A stretch of DNA of 64,000 nucleotides, from contig JAGZHZ010000014.1 of assembly GCA_018366495.1 (NCBI GenBank), forward strand, positions 1 through 64,000, written 5' to 3'. A program made the position numbers and the translations under genes. Below are positions 1-8,142 of this stretch, in pieces. The DNA comes from Clostridiales bacterium. GTDB taxonomy: Bacteria; Bacillota; Clostridia; Lachnospirales; Lachnospiraceae. Below the pieces are notes generated by a model. That model ran no database searches. It worked only from the letters and a program-made list of their open reading frames with translations, and was not told the DNA's origin. Numbering within the stretch: the stretch's first letter is position 1; the number at the start of each line of letters is the position of its first letter.

Positions 1-1812
1 TAATGTCTTTCCTACTAAGAATTCTGGCTCATAGTAATCGTGAATTCCGCTTAAAATCACACGATCTACGCCACTTCCGTCGTCTAATACGAACTTCAGG
101 AGCTTCTTAGATTTTGGAACTGCTTCACATTCTTTTACCTTTACAGCACGGAAATCTGACTTGCTAAATGTCTCGAAATCAACCATATCTTCAAATAATG
201 GTTCTACTTCTACATTAGAGAAATCGATCTCAACCTTCGCTGGTGCAGCTGTTTCTTCTACTGGAACAACCACTTTTGCAGCTACTGGAGTAGACTGTGC
301 CGCATTGTTTGCTTCATTCTTAGAAGCGCCCTGTGACTTCATTGTCGGGAATAAGAGCACGTCTCTGATTGCAGCGGAATCTGTCAGCAACATCACCATT
401 CTGTCGATACCGAATCCGATTCCTCCTGTAGGTGGCATACCGATTTCCAGTGCATTTAAGAAATCTTCATCCGTATGGTTCGCTTCCTCATCTCCCTGTG
501 CAAACAGTTCTTCCTGTGCGCGGAATCGTTCTCTCTGATCAATCGGATCGTTCAGCTCAGAATATGCGTTTGCCATTTCCCATCCGTTCATAAAGAACTC
601 AAAACGCTCCGTATACTCTGGATTTTCCGGTTTTTTCTTTGTCAGAGGAGAGATTTCCACTGGATGATCCATTACAAATGTAGGCTGAATCAGATGTTCT
701 TCTGCAAATTCTTCAAAGAACAGATTTAAGATATCACCTTTTTTGTGACGCTCTTCAAACTCTACATGATGTTCTCTTGCAGCTTCTCTTGCCTCTTCCA
801 GTGTATGAATCTCATTGAAATCTACTCCGGAATATTTCTTTACTGCATCGACCATTGTGATTCTCTCAAAAGGTTTTCCGAGATCCATCTCAATGCCATT
901 GTACACAATCTTTGTTGTTCCCAGAACATCCTGTGCCACGAAACGATACAGATTTTCTGTCAGATCCATCATGCCCTTGTAATCTGTATATGCCTGATAC
1001 AGCTCCATCAGAGTGAATTCTGGATTATGTCTTGTGTCCAGTCCTTCATTACGGAATACACGGCCGATTTCGTATACTCTCTCCATACCGCCTACAATCA
1101 GTCTCTTTAAATACAGTTCCAAAGAGATACGCAGCTTCAGATCTTCATTCAGTGCATTGAAATGTGTCTGGAATGGACGTGCTGCTGCACCGCCTGCATT
1201 TGCAACCAGCATAGGAGTTTCCACTTCCATAAATCCCTGTGCGCTCAGATATTTACGAATACTGCTGATGATCTGAGAACGCTTGATAAAAGTATCTTTT
1301 ACTTCTGGATTCATGATTAAATCTACATATCTCTGACGATAACGGATATCCGTATTTGTCAGTCCATGGAATTTTTCAGGCAGAACCTGAAGGCTCTTTG
1401 AGAGCAGAGTCACGTTTGAAGCGTGAATGGAGATTTCCCCTGTTTTTGTCTTAAACACTTCACCTGTCAGACCAATGATATCTCCGATATCTAATTTTTT
1501 AAATTCTTTGTATGATTCTTCTCCGATGCTGTCTCTTGCGACATAAGACTGAATGTTGCCTTTTAAGTCAGCAACATTGCAAAAAGACGCTTTTCCCATC
1601 ACACGTTTTGACATCATACGTCCTGCAATCGTGACTGTTTTGCCTTCCAGCTCCTCGAATCCTTCTTTGACTTCTGTGCTGTGATGAGTCACATCAAATT
1701 TTGTAATCTGAAACGGATCTTTTCCGTTTTCCTGCAGTTCCGCCAATTTTTCACGGCGTACCTTTAATAACTGGTTAATATCCTGTTCCTGTACCTTCTT
1801 CTGTTCAGCCAC
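1..1812 (-). CDS. lysS: Lysyl-tRNA synthetase with C-terminal tRNA-binding domain (3' end outside window)
   Basis: Class II lysyl-tRNA synthetase: charges tRNA-Lys with lysine in the cytoplasm. The start is GTG at 1812 (MAEQKKVQEQ...), because an in-frame stop lies just upstream and a GGAG ribosome site sits about 8 bases before it. An N-terminal OB-fold anticodon-binding domain is followed by motif 2 (RNEGLDTRHNPEF, near residue 255) and motif 3 (GFGIDRMVML, near residue 465). After an Ala/Val-rich linker, residues from about 540 (VDFETFSKSDFRAVKVKE) look like the Trbp111/EMAPII-type tRNA-binding domain better known at the C-terminus of methionyl-tRNA synthetase. 604 codons are present and the frame is still open at base 1, so the C-terminus is missing. 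It lies 63 bases behind greA and is probably co-transcribed with it. Confidence 0.95.
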   Translation of the reverse strand, partial: MAEQKKVQEQDINQLLKVRREKLAELQENGKDPFQITKFDVTHHSTEVKEGFEELEGKTVTIAGRMMSKRVMGKASFCNVADLKGNIQSYVARDSIGEESYKEFKKLDIGDIIGLTGEVFKTKTGEISIHASNVTLLSKSLQVLPEKFHGLTNTDIRYRQRYVDLIMNPEVKDTFIKRSQIISSIRKYLSAQGFMEVETPMLVANAGGAAARPFQTHFNALNEDLKLRISLELYLKRLIVGGMERVYEIGRVFRNEGLDTRHNPEFTLMELYQAYTDYKGMMDLTENLYRFVAQDVLGTTKIVYNGIEMDLGKPFERITMVDAVKKYSGVDFNEIHTLEEAREAAREHHVEFEERHKKGDILNLFFEEFAEEHLIQPTFVMDHPVEISPLTKKKPENPEYTERFEFFMNGWEMANAYSELNDPIDQRERFRAQEELFAQGDEEANHTDEDFLNALEIGMPPTGGIGFGIDRMVMLLTDSAAIRDVLLFPTMKSQGASKNEANNAAQSTPVAAKVVVPVEETAAPAKVEIDFSNVEVEPLFEDMVDFETFSKSDFRAVKVKECEAVPKSKKLLKFVLDDGSGVDRVILSGIHDYYEPEFLVGKTL

Positions 1813-1875
1813 TTCTTACTCTCCTTCACCTTTTAATCTGCCCTAATCTCTTCGATCATCTATTTCATTTCTTAC

Positions 1876-2358
1876 TTAAATAGATCTCTGAATTCCCAGT
1901 ACACGATACTGAATTGTACCTGCCTGTGTCTCAACTTCAACGGAATCGCCGACTTTTCTTCCCATCAGCGCTTTTCCCACTGGAGATTCATTGGAAATTT
2001 TTCCCTGAAGACTGTTTGCCTCAGATGAGCCGACAATTTTATATTCCATCTCTTCATCAAACTCTACATCATACAGTCTTACTGTACATCCTACATTGAT
2101 TTTCTCCAGATCCACTTCATCTTCCACAACAACTTCTGCATTTTTCAGAATTTTCTCAATTTCTTCAATTCGAGCCTCGATATCTCTCTGCTCATCTTTT
2201 GCAGCATCATATTCAGCATTTTCAGATAAGTCTCCCTGTTCTCTAGCCTCTTTGATTTTTCCTGCAACTTCTTTTCTCTTTACTACTTTCAGATCATGAA
2301 GTTCTTCTTCCAGAGCCTTTAAGCCTGCATAAGTCAACAAATTTTTCTTTTCTTCCAT
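1876..2358 (-). CDS. greA: Transcription elongation factor GreA
   Basis: GreA binds the secondary channel of RNA polymerase and stimulates cleavage of backtracked transcripts. The 160-residue length is typical. The N-terminal half is a charged coiled coil with the acidic loop signature (EQGDLSENAEYDAAKDEQ, about residues 40-57). The C-terminal half is the FKBP-like globular domain ending in VGDSVEVETQAGTIQYRVL. A purine-rich AGGAAGGG stretch precedes the ATG at a slightly long spacing of about 13 bases. It is first gene of a greA-lysS unit, a pairing common in Firmicutes, and has a long leader (about 130 bases) from the promoter at 2495-2523. Confidence 0.96.
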   Translation of the reverse strand: MEEKKNLLTYAGLKALEEELHDLKVVKRKEVAGKIKEAREQGDLSENAEYDAAKDEQRDIEARIEEIEKILKNAEVVVEDEVDLEKINVGCTVRLYDVEFDEEMEYKIVGSSEANSLQGKISNESPVGKALMGRKVGDSVEVETQAGTIQYRVLGIQRSI

Positions 2359-2433
2359 AATTCTTTTTACACCCTTCCTGATTTTCCATCATATAGATTC
2401 TGATGATTTTTTTATATCTTTTAATCTTAATCT

Positions 2434-2463
2434 GACTCACATCAAAGACTTTTGATGCGAGTC
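2434..2463 (-). promoter_or_regulatory. Stem-loop in the greA leader
   Basis: Inverted repeat with arms GACTC/GAGTC and CATCAAA/TTTGATG around a 4-base loop, with one G-T pair between the two blocks. It lies in the 5' leader between the promoter and the greA start. On the minus strand no T-run follows it, so it is not a normal terminator of this transcript. On the plus strand it is followed by a T-rich stretch. Its function is unknown. Confidence 0.45.
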
Positions 2464-2494
2464 CGGTTTTTTCTTTTACTGGCAATATTCACTG

Positions 2495-2523
2495 ATTATA
2501 GAACAACATCTGCCACTTGTCAA
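2495..2523 (-). promoter_or_regulatory. Sigma-A promoter of greA-lysS
   Basis: Minus strand TTGACA (2523-2518), a 17-base spacer, then TATAAT (2500-2495). This is a perfect match to the housekeeping consensus. The predicted start near 2488 gives a leader of about 130 bases before greA. Confidence 0.85.
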
Positions 2524-2636
2524 GAAGTCCTCTGTATCTGACTCTTTTCCCTAATTCTTATTTAAAAATCCGCCCTTTTTCTCTCTGATTCCAGATATTG
2601 TGCCGGGCTTCCAGATACTTTTTTATTAGGAACAAT

Positions 2637-2671
2637 TTGACACTCCCCATAGCTAAAGCAAGGGGTTTTAC
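2637..2671 (-). repeat. Possible IS200/IS605-type right-end hairpin relic
   Basis: On the minus strand a CCCC...GGGG hairpin with inner CTTTAGC runs into GGGGAGTGTCAA. From memory this resembles the right end (and the 3' end of the omegaRNA) of IS200/IS605-family elements. No tnpA or tnpB gene is next to it: only about 80 bases separate it from the dusB stop. If real it is a remnant. The remaining bases of this 389-base gap (2359-2747) hold the greA promoter and leader; a short TTCCAGATA-like word recurs near 2589, 2609 and 2712. Confidence 0.35.
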
Positions 2672-2747
2672 GACACATTTGATAAACGCATACCTCTTAT
2701 TATCTGCCATATTTTCCAGATACTGTTGTGCAGAAACAGTCAGATTC

Positions 2748-3704
2748 TCAAATGCTGTTTATCAGTTCTTCTAGTTCTTCTATGCTTTCTGCCTGATTGA
2801 CCAGATTCCTCAGTCTTGCCGAATGCGGATATCCTGTCGTGTACCATGCAACATGCTTTCTCATCTCCCGAATTCCTGTAAATCCGCCTTTATACTCCAT
2901 TTGCATTCTGGCATGGCGCATCATCATCTGCTTTACTTCCTCAATATCAGGTTTTTCCAATTTTTCACCGGTCTCCAGATAATGCGCGATCTGTCGGAAA
3001 ATCCATGGATTTCCTTTTGCTCCTCTGCCAATCATCACCGCGTCACAGCCGGTCTGTTCCAGCATCTCCTTTGCTTTCTCAGGCGAAGTCACATCGCCGT
3101 TTCCAATCACTGGTATATGCACCGCCTCCTTTACCTGACGAATGATATCCCAATCCGCCTGTCCTGAGTAATACTGCTCTCTCGTCCTTCCATGAACGGC
3201 AATGGCAGCAGCGCCGCTTTGTTCTGCAATTCTTGCAACTTCCACCGCATTCACCATGGAATCATTAAATCCCTTTCGGATCTTCACTGTCACCGGTTTT
3301 TTAATGGCTTTTGCTGTTTTTTCAATGATCTCCCCTATCAGCTTTGGATTTTTCATCAGAGCGCTGCCTTCCCCATTGTTGACTACTTTTGGAACAGGGC
3401 ATCCCATATTGATATCTAAGATATCAAAAGGCCGTTCCTCAATACTTTTTGCAACTTCGCTGATCAGATTGGGATCTGATCCAAACAGCTGCAGAGCAAT
3501 CGGATGTTCCCTTTTATCAATCTCCATCAGACTCTCTGTATTTTTATTGTGGAAAGAAATCGCTTTTGCACTCACCATTTCCATGCTCAGCAGCCCTGCT
3601 CCCTGCTCATGGCACAGCAAACGAAACGGCAGATCCGTCACGCCGGCCATCGGCGCAAGAACTGCCTGATTTTTCAACTCCACATTTCCAATCTTCCATT
3701 TCAT
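2748..3704 (-). CDS. dusB: tRNA-dihydrouridine synthase (DusB type)
   Basis: FMN-dependent reductase that converts uridine to dihydrouridine in the D-loop of tRNAs. 318 residues, the usual length. The TIM barrel opens with APMAGVTDLPFR (FMN site, about residues 17-28). The catalytic cysteine is in DINMGCPVPK (Cys about 102). Conserved VKIRKGF, AVHGRTREQYYSG and IGNGDV/MIGRGAKGNPW phosphate-binding segments follow. Its ATG overlaps the stop of the upstream small gene by 4 bases (ATGA), which suggests translational coupling. It is last gene of the argF operon. Confidence 0.95.
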   Translation of the reverse strand: MKWKIGNVELKNQAVLAPMAGVTDLPFRLLCHEQGAGLLSMEMVSAKAISFHNKNTESLMEIDKREHPIALQLFGSDPNLISEVAKSIEERPFDILDINMGCPVPKVVNNGEGSALMKNPKLIGEIIEKTAKAIKKPVTVKIRKGFNDSMVNAVEVARIAEQSGAAAIAVHGRTREQYYSGQADWDIIRQVKEAVHIPVIGNGDVTSPEKAKEMLEQTGCDAVMIGRGAKGNPWIFRQIAHYLETGEKLEKPDIEEVKQMMMRHARMQMEYKGGFTGIREMRKHVAWYTTGYPHSARLRNLVNQAESIEELEELINSI

Positions 3705-4030
3705 GCTTTTTCTCCCAGAAAAAAGACTTTATAGTACATCTCCAGCGCTTCAAGCAGTTCCCTTTTTTCTCTCTGCAGCTGTTTAATTTTCAACACACTT
3801 CCTATGTCATCATACATAAAATCATTTTCTGCTGCTTCTGTTCGGAAACACAATGTTCCATCTTCCTCAAATTCCAGCGTTAAGATTCCTCCTATTTCAT
3901 TTACATATAATACACACATGATTTTCAATTCTTCTTTTATGCTTTCCGGCAAAGCTGAAAAGCTGTCATTCAGATAAAACTTTTCCTCATATGCGTTTGC
4001 CCCGCAAAGTACAATTTTTCCTGAATACAT
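3701..4030 (-). CDS. Small conserved protein between birA and dusB (possibly DUF6145)
   Basis: A 109-residue cytoplasmic protein with no membrane segment or signal peptide. The middle is beta-rich and acidic (GGILTLEFEEDGTLCFRTEAAEND), and the C-terminal third is a likely helix (KIKQLQREKRELLEALEMYYKVFF). I recall similar proteins beside dusB in Lachnospiraceae, annotated as a domain of unknown function (DUF6145), but cannot verify this. It starts 21 bases after birA and overlaps dusB by 4 bases, so it is translated as part of this operon. Function unknown. Confidence 0.75.
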   Translation of the reverse strand: MYSGKIVLCGANAYEEKFYLNDSFSALPESIKEELKIMCVLYVNEIGGILTLEFEEDGTLCFRTEAAENDFMYDDIGSVLKIKQLQREKRELLEALEMYYKVFFLGEKA

Positions 4031-4051
4031 TTCTGTCCTCCCTATCTCTCT

Positions 4052-5032
4052 TTATACATATCCATAGACGCCGCGCACAGATACTTCTCCTGCATATACA
4101 GATACGATTTCTCCATCGTCTTTTCTAACAATCAGTTCACCATTTTTATCAATGCCAAGCGCCGTGCCGGTGTACTGTCCCTTCGGTTCCAGAACACAGA
4201 CTCTTTTATCTCTGTTAATCAGAATTTCATTATATTCATCCATTAACCATGTCATGTCTTCTGTCTTTAAAAATATTCCATAACATCTCTCAAATTCTTT
4301 CATACATCGACTGATCAGCTCTGCCCGATGAAATTTTTTCCCTGTCAGAATCTGAAGAGAAGTTGCGGCTGTCTTTAATTCTTCCGGAATCTCCTGCAGA
4401 TTTACATTGATCCCCGCCCCGATCACAACATAGTGAATAGCGTCAGGATCTGCGCTCATCTCTGTCAGGATTCCGCAGATTTTCTTTCCGTCTGCGACAA
4501 TGTCATTTGGCCACTTGATTTTTGTCTCAATCCCCGTCATCTGTTCACATGCTCTTGCAACGGCAATTCCCATCACCAGTGTCATCATCGATGCATGGTT
4601 AGGTGCAAGTTCAGGACGCACAATCAGCGTCATCGCCACAGAAGATCCCGGAGGATTCAGCCAGGTGCGCCCTCTTCTGCCTCTTCCTCCATACTGGTTC
4701 TCTGTAACCACAAGCGTCCCTGACGGAGCGCCTTCCTCTGCAATCTTTTTTGCATAAGTATTGGTAGAATCCACTTGTTCCAAAAATACTACCTTTTTTC
4801 CAGCCCATTCTGTCTCCATCCGGCTTGCCACTTCTTCTTCCGTAATTTTATCAGGATAGCTGACAATGCGGTATCCTTTGTGAGATACCGCCTCTATTTC
4901 ATATCCTTCTTCTTTTAACTGATTCATCACTTTCCATATTGCTGTTCTGGATACACCGAATTTTTTACATAATTCCTGTCCTGATACATAGTCTTCTCTT
5001 CCCAGAAGAGCATTTAAAATTTTTTCTTTCAC
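4052..5032 (-). CDS. birA: Bifunctional biotin-protein ligase / biotin repressor
   Basis: Attaches biotin to carrier proteins through biotinyl-5'-AMP and, with its N-terminal winged helix, can repress biotin genes. The chosen start is GTG at 5032 (VKEKILNALLG), preceded by GGAGGG at 6 bases; a longer ATG frame to 5095 has no matching ribosome site. Helix-turn-helix: VSGQELCKKFGVSRTAIWK (about residues 17-35). Ligase: DSTNTYAK, the biotin-adenylate loop GRGRRGRTW, KWPNDI, and the GAGINVN strand. An SH3-like C-terminal domain follows. 326 residues. The GTG overlaps the upstream gene's TGA by 4 bases (GTGA). Confidence 0.94.
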   Translation of the reverse strand: MKEKILNALLGREDYVSGQELCKKFGVSRTAIWKVMNQLKEEGYEIEAVSHKGYRIVSYPDKITEEEVASRMETEWAGKKVVFLEQVDSTNTYAKKIAEEGAPSGTLVVTENQYGGRGRRGRTWLNPPGSSVAMTLIVRPELAPNHASMMTLVMGIAVARACEQMTGIETKIKWPNDIVADGKKICGILTEMSADPDAIHYVVIGAGINVNLQEIPEELKTAATSLQILTGKKFHRAELISRCMKEFERCYGIFLKTEDMTWLMDEYNEILINRDKRVCVLEPKGQYTGTALGIDKNGELIVRKDDGEIVSVYAGEVSVRGVYGYV

Positions 5033-5310
5033 TTTATTCCCTCCATCATATAAATGACCTGATAAAGAAAAAGGCAAAGACATCCTGCCGCGCAAAGCAG
5101 AAGAGTGATTCCTGCTGTCTTATGTCCGCGTGAAAACGAGACACCTGCCAGTGCCCCGTTTAAAATTGTGCCGCTCCCCACAGCGATCCAGAAAAAATAA
5201 GAAGCATTCACCCAGTCAAACAGTCCCAGACCGAAGAACAGCAAAATCACAATTCCTGCCACACAGCCAATGACCGTATATTCTGACTCTCTTTCTTGTT
5301 TTTTCTTCAT
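5029..5310 (-). CDS. Small three-helix membrane protein
   Basis: A 93-residue protein whose start is placed at ATG 5310 (MKKKQERESEY), because AAAGGA lies 9 bases upstream; an in-frame ATG at 5328 has a weaker site. Three hydrophobic segments are visible: VIGCVAGIVILLFFGLGLF, FFWIAVGSGTILNGALAGV and AGITLLLCAAGCLCLFLYQ. The N-terminus is strongly charged and probably cytoplasmic. It sits between argF (42 bases upstream) and birA (4-base overlap). I do not recognise the family. Its coupling to birA suggests only co-expression. Confidence 0.7.
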   Translation of the reverse strand: MKKKQERESEYTVIGCVAGIVILLFFGLGLFDWVNASYFFWIAVGSGTILNGALAGVSFSRGHKTAGITLLLCAAGCLCLFLYQVIYMMEGIK

Positions 5311-5352
5311 AAAATTAAATCCTTTCATTTATCCCAGACAGATATCATACTC

Positions 5353-6288
5353 CTAGTTTCCCAGTGTTGCAACCATAACCGCCTTAATGGTGTGCATTCT
5401 ATTTTCTGCCTCGTCAAACACAAGTGAATTTTCTGATTCAAATACTTCTTCTGTCACTTCTTTTCCTTTTACAGCCGGAAGACAATGCAAAAAGATCGTC
5501 GTATCTTTTCCTGTTTTTTTCATCAGTTCACTGTTGACCTGATATGGACTTAACAGAGCGATTCGCTCCGCAGCCTTATCTTCCTCGCCCATGGAGCACC
5601 ATACGTCTGTATAAATTACATCCGCGCCTTTCACTCCATCTGTCGATTCTGTCAGTGTAATCGTGCTGCCTGACTCCTCTGTATAACCTTTGCACAATTC
5701 AATCAAATCTTCTTGCGGCCAGAGAACTTTCGGCGCAGCGATTGTAAAGTTGATTCCCATCTTTGCACATCCGATCATCAGACTGTTTGCCATGTTATTT
5801 CTTCCATCTCCCAGATAGACAAAATTTAAGCCTTTTAAATAGCCAAAATGCTCTTTCATTGTCAGCATATCTGCCAGAATCTGAGTCGGATGATATTCAT
5901 CAGTAAGCCCGTTCCATACAGGAACACCGGAATATTTTGCCAGTTTTTCTACATTTTCATGTGAAAATCCCCGGAACTCGATTCCGTCAAACATTCTTCC
6001 CAGAACTCTCGCCGTGTCCTCTACACTTTCTTTATAGCCAAGCTGGATATCTTCCCGACCCATATATTCCGCATGGCCTCCTTCATCAATACATCCAATC
6101 GTAAAAGCGCTTCTCGTTCTGGTGGATGGTTTCTCAAAAATCAGCGCAATATTTTTTCCTTTCAGGCTGTTTCCTAAAATTCCCTGTTTCTTTTTCGCTT
6201 TCAGTTCAGCTGCCAAATCCAATAAATATTCAATTTCTTCACTTGTAAAATCTTTTAATGTCAAAAAACTGCGTCCTTTTAAGTTCAT
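5353..6288 (-). CDS. argF: Ornithine carbamoyltransferase
   Basis: Joins carbamoyl phosphate and ornithine to give citrulline in arginine synthesis (or the reverse in arginine catabolism). 311 residues. Carbamoyl-phosphate loop STRTR (residues 55-59), the HPTQ motif with a nearby LADMLTM segment, ornithine-side DVWCSMG, and the HCLPA loop (about residue 268) with the catalytic Cys are all present. It is first gene of an operon running through birA to dusB, with its own promoter at 6350-6378. No other arginine gene is in the window, so the anabolic or catabolic role cannot be decided here. Confidence 0.95.
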   Translation of the reverse strand: MNLKGRSFLTLKDFTSEEIEYLLDLAAELKAKKKQGILGNSLKGKNIALIFEKPSTRTRSAFTIGCIDEGGHAEYMGREDIQLGYKESVEDTARVLGRMFDGIEFRGFSHENVEKLAKYSGVPVWNGLTDEYHPTQILADMLTMKEHFGYLKGLNFVYLGDGRNNMANSLMIGCAKMGINFTIAAPKVLWPQEDLIELCKGYTEESGSTITLTESTDGVKGADVIYTDVWCSMGEEDKAAERIALLSPYQVNSELMKKTGKDTTIFLHCLPAVKGKEVTEEVFESENSLVFDEAENRMHTIKAVMVATLGN

Positions 6289-6349
6289 ACTTCTACCTCC
6301 ATCTGTCTTCTCCGAGTTAAATTTTCTTTTGTCGCTTTATATGGCTTAC

Positions 6350-6378
6350 ATCATACCACTGTTCCGTGATTTCTTCAA
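6350..6378 (-). promoter_or_regulatory. Sigma-A promoter of the argF operon
   Basis: Minus strand TTGAAG (6378-6373), 17-base spacer, TATGAT (6355-6350), with an extended -10 TG one base upstream. The predicted start is about 55 bases before the argF ATG. Confidence 0.65.
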
Positions 6379-6409
6379 GAATTTTTATGTAAAGAATTTT
6401 ATAAAAATA

Positions 6410-6450
6410 TGAAAGAGCAAAGACTATATTTACTTTTCAGTCTTTGCCCT
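6410..6450 (-). terminator. Probable terminator of the nfeD-SPFH operon
   Basis: A 9-base perfect stem GCAAAGACT/AGTCTTTGC (6417-6425 with 6439-6447) and a 13-base loop, followed on the minus strand by a T-rich but interrupted tail. It lies about 80 bases after the SPFH stop codon. Confidence 0.5.
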
Positions 6451-6529
6451 TCCTTATAAAATACAATATTACTATACGTTCTGTTCAGGTACTGTCCGTT
6501 TTGAAATTTTATGCAATTAATATGGATAT

Positions 6530-7483
6530 CTATTCATCTTTTGCAACTTCCACAACTGATTTCACAAGCCCGGCAATATTCTGTATCTCAGAAGGAATAA
6601 TAATCTTCGTAGCCTTTCCGTCTGCTACCTGACTCAGTGTCTCCAGACTCTTCAGTGCAAGCACCGACTGATCCGCTCCTGCTTCTTTTAAGAATCGGAT
6701 ACCGTCTGCCCTTGCCTGCTGCACTTTCAGAATCGCTTCCGCCTGACCTTCTGCCTCACGGATCATTTTTTCTTTCTCTGCCTCTGCTCTTAAAATTGCA
6801 GCCTGTTTCTCTGCCTCAGCATCCAAAATCGCTGATTCTTTCTTTCCTTCTGCGACAAGAATCGTAGATTTCTTTTCACCTTCTGCTTTCAGAATCGCTT
6901 CTCTTCGTTCACGTTCTGCCTTCATCTGTTTTTCCATCGCATCTTGAATTGCAGCAGGAGGGATAATATTTTTCAATTCTACACGATTTACTTTAATGCC
7001 CCATGGGTCTGTAGCAATATCAAGAGATGCTCTCATTTTTGTATTAATTGTCTCTCTTGAAGTTAGCGTCTCATCCAGTTCCAGATCGCCGATGATATTT
7101 CGCAGTGTGGTTGCAGTCAGATTTTCAATCGCCATGATCGGATTTTCCACACCATACGCAAATGCCTTAGGATCTGTAATCTGAAAGAATACAACGGTAT
7201 CAATCCGCATTGTAACATTATCTTTTGTAATCACAGGCTGAGGATCAAAATCAACTACCTGTTCTTTTAAATTAACTCTCTTTGCAATGCGGTCCAGGAA
7301 TGGCCATTTCCAGTGAAGTCCTACACCCCATGTAGCACGGTAGCCTCCCAGACGTTCAATAATCATCGCATGTGCCTGCGGCACAATCTTAATGCATGAC
7401 GTCAAAATCATCAAAAAAACAATCACTGCAATCACAATCAGAACCATCTCTGCTGCATTTGACATATCAAAAAACTTCCTCAT
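6530..7483 (-). CDS. SPFH/Band 7 (stomatin-like) membrane protein
   Basis: A membrane-anchored scaffold protein of the stomatin/prohibitin superfamily, 317 residues. One N-terminal membrane helix (VLIVIAVIVFLMILTSCI, about residues 14-31) is followed by the SPFH domain (VPQAHAMIIERLGGY ... VDTVVFF) and a long Ala/Glu/Lys coiled coil with repeats such as EGEKKSTILVAEGKKE and EAEKQAAILRAEAEKE (about residues 195-260). AGGAGG sits 7 bases before the ATG. The gene follows nfeD by 26 bases. NfeD and SPFH proteins are known to pair in membrane microdomains and membrane-stress responses; the specific role here is inferred. Confidence 0.9.
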   Translation of the reverse strand: MRKFFDMSNAAEMVLIVIAVIVFLMILTSCIKIVPQAHAMIIERLGGYRATWGVGLHWKWPFLDRIAKRVNLKEQVVDFDPQPVITKDNVTMRIDTVVFFQITDPKAFAYGVENPIMAIENLTATTLRNIIGDLELDETLTSRETINTKMRASLDIATDPWGIKVNRVELKNIIPPAAIQDAMEKQMKAERERREAILKAEGEKKSTILVAEGKKESAILDAEAEKQAAILRAEAEKEKMIREAEGQAEAILKVQQARADGIRFLKEAGADQSVLALKSLETLSQVADGKATKIIIPSEIQNIAGLVKSVVEVAKDE

Positions 7484-7509
7484 AGTTTCTCCTCCTTTTT
7501 CCAGCTCAT

Positions 7510-7944
7510 TTACTCTCTTCTCACAATCAGTTTTACTCCTCTGATCTCTTCAACCACCACTTTTTCTCCCGGTTTCATCGTTACTTCTTCTTTTACCGAA
7601 CGTGCTGTCCAGATCTGCCCCTGAATCTGTACCTGCCCTTGGCTTTCCAGATTCGAAATTTCTTCTGTCACAATCCCGGTTTTCCCAATCAGGCTGTCCG
7701 CATTCGTCCGAGCCGGATTTTTGTTGATATAGTGGACAGCAAACGGTCTTGTGAAAATCAGCAGAAGAATGGATACGCCAAAAAACAAGATAATCTGGAG
7801 CCACAACTGTGCGCTCGCCATCGAAGCGATAAACGCTGCCAGAGAACCGCCTGCAAACCAGATGGTCGTCAGTCCCATCGTGGCAAGTTCAATTACCAGA
7901 AGAACAATCATAAGACCTAACCAGAAAACAGATTCCGCTTCCAT
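7510..7944 (-). CDS. NfeD family membrane protein
   Basis: A 144-residue short NfeD-type protein. Hydrophobic segments lie at FWLGLMIVLLVIELATMG, then about residues 30-47 and 50-66 (LWLQIILFFGVSILLLIF), giving a membrane-embedded N-terminal half. The C-terminal half is an OB-fold domain (IGKTGIVTEEISN ... GQVQIQGQIWTARS ... VVVEEIRGVKLIV). There is no serine-protease domain, so it is the short form. It is upstream partner of the SPFH gene in a two-gene operon. A possible weak promoter lies near 7990-8020. Confidence 0.88.
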   Translation of the reverse strand: MEAESVFWLGLMIVLLVIELATMGLTTIWFAGGSLAAFIASMASAQLWLQIILFFGVSILLLIFTRPFAVHYINKNPARTNADSLIGKTGIVTEEISNLESQGQVQIQGQIWTARSVKEEVTMKPGEKVVVEEIRGVKLIVRRE

Positions 7945-8088
7945 ATTCTTTCCCCCTATCTTATTTATTTATCTTATTTTTCTCATCTTACTATATTATT
8001 CATAAGAATACAAGAATTTTAGATAGTATTAATTCATGCAAAAAATTATTTCTACTCAAATTTTCAGAAATATTTTATCTCAAATATT

Positions 8089-8122
8089 AAAAAAAGAGAT
8101 GCCGTATTCACAGCATCTCTCT
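8089..8122 (-). terminator. Terminator of the SleB-type hydrolase gene
   Basis: Perfect 8-base stem AGAGATGC/GCATCTCT (8095-8102 with 8113-8120), followed on the minus strand by seven T. It lies about 20 bases after the stop codon. Confidence 0.8.
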
Positions 8123-8142
8123 TTCGTACTTTTGTTCACTTT

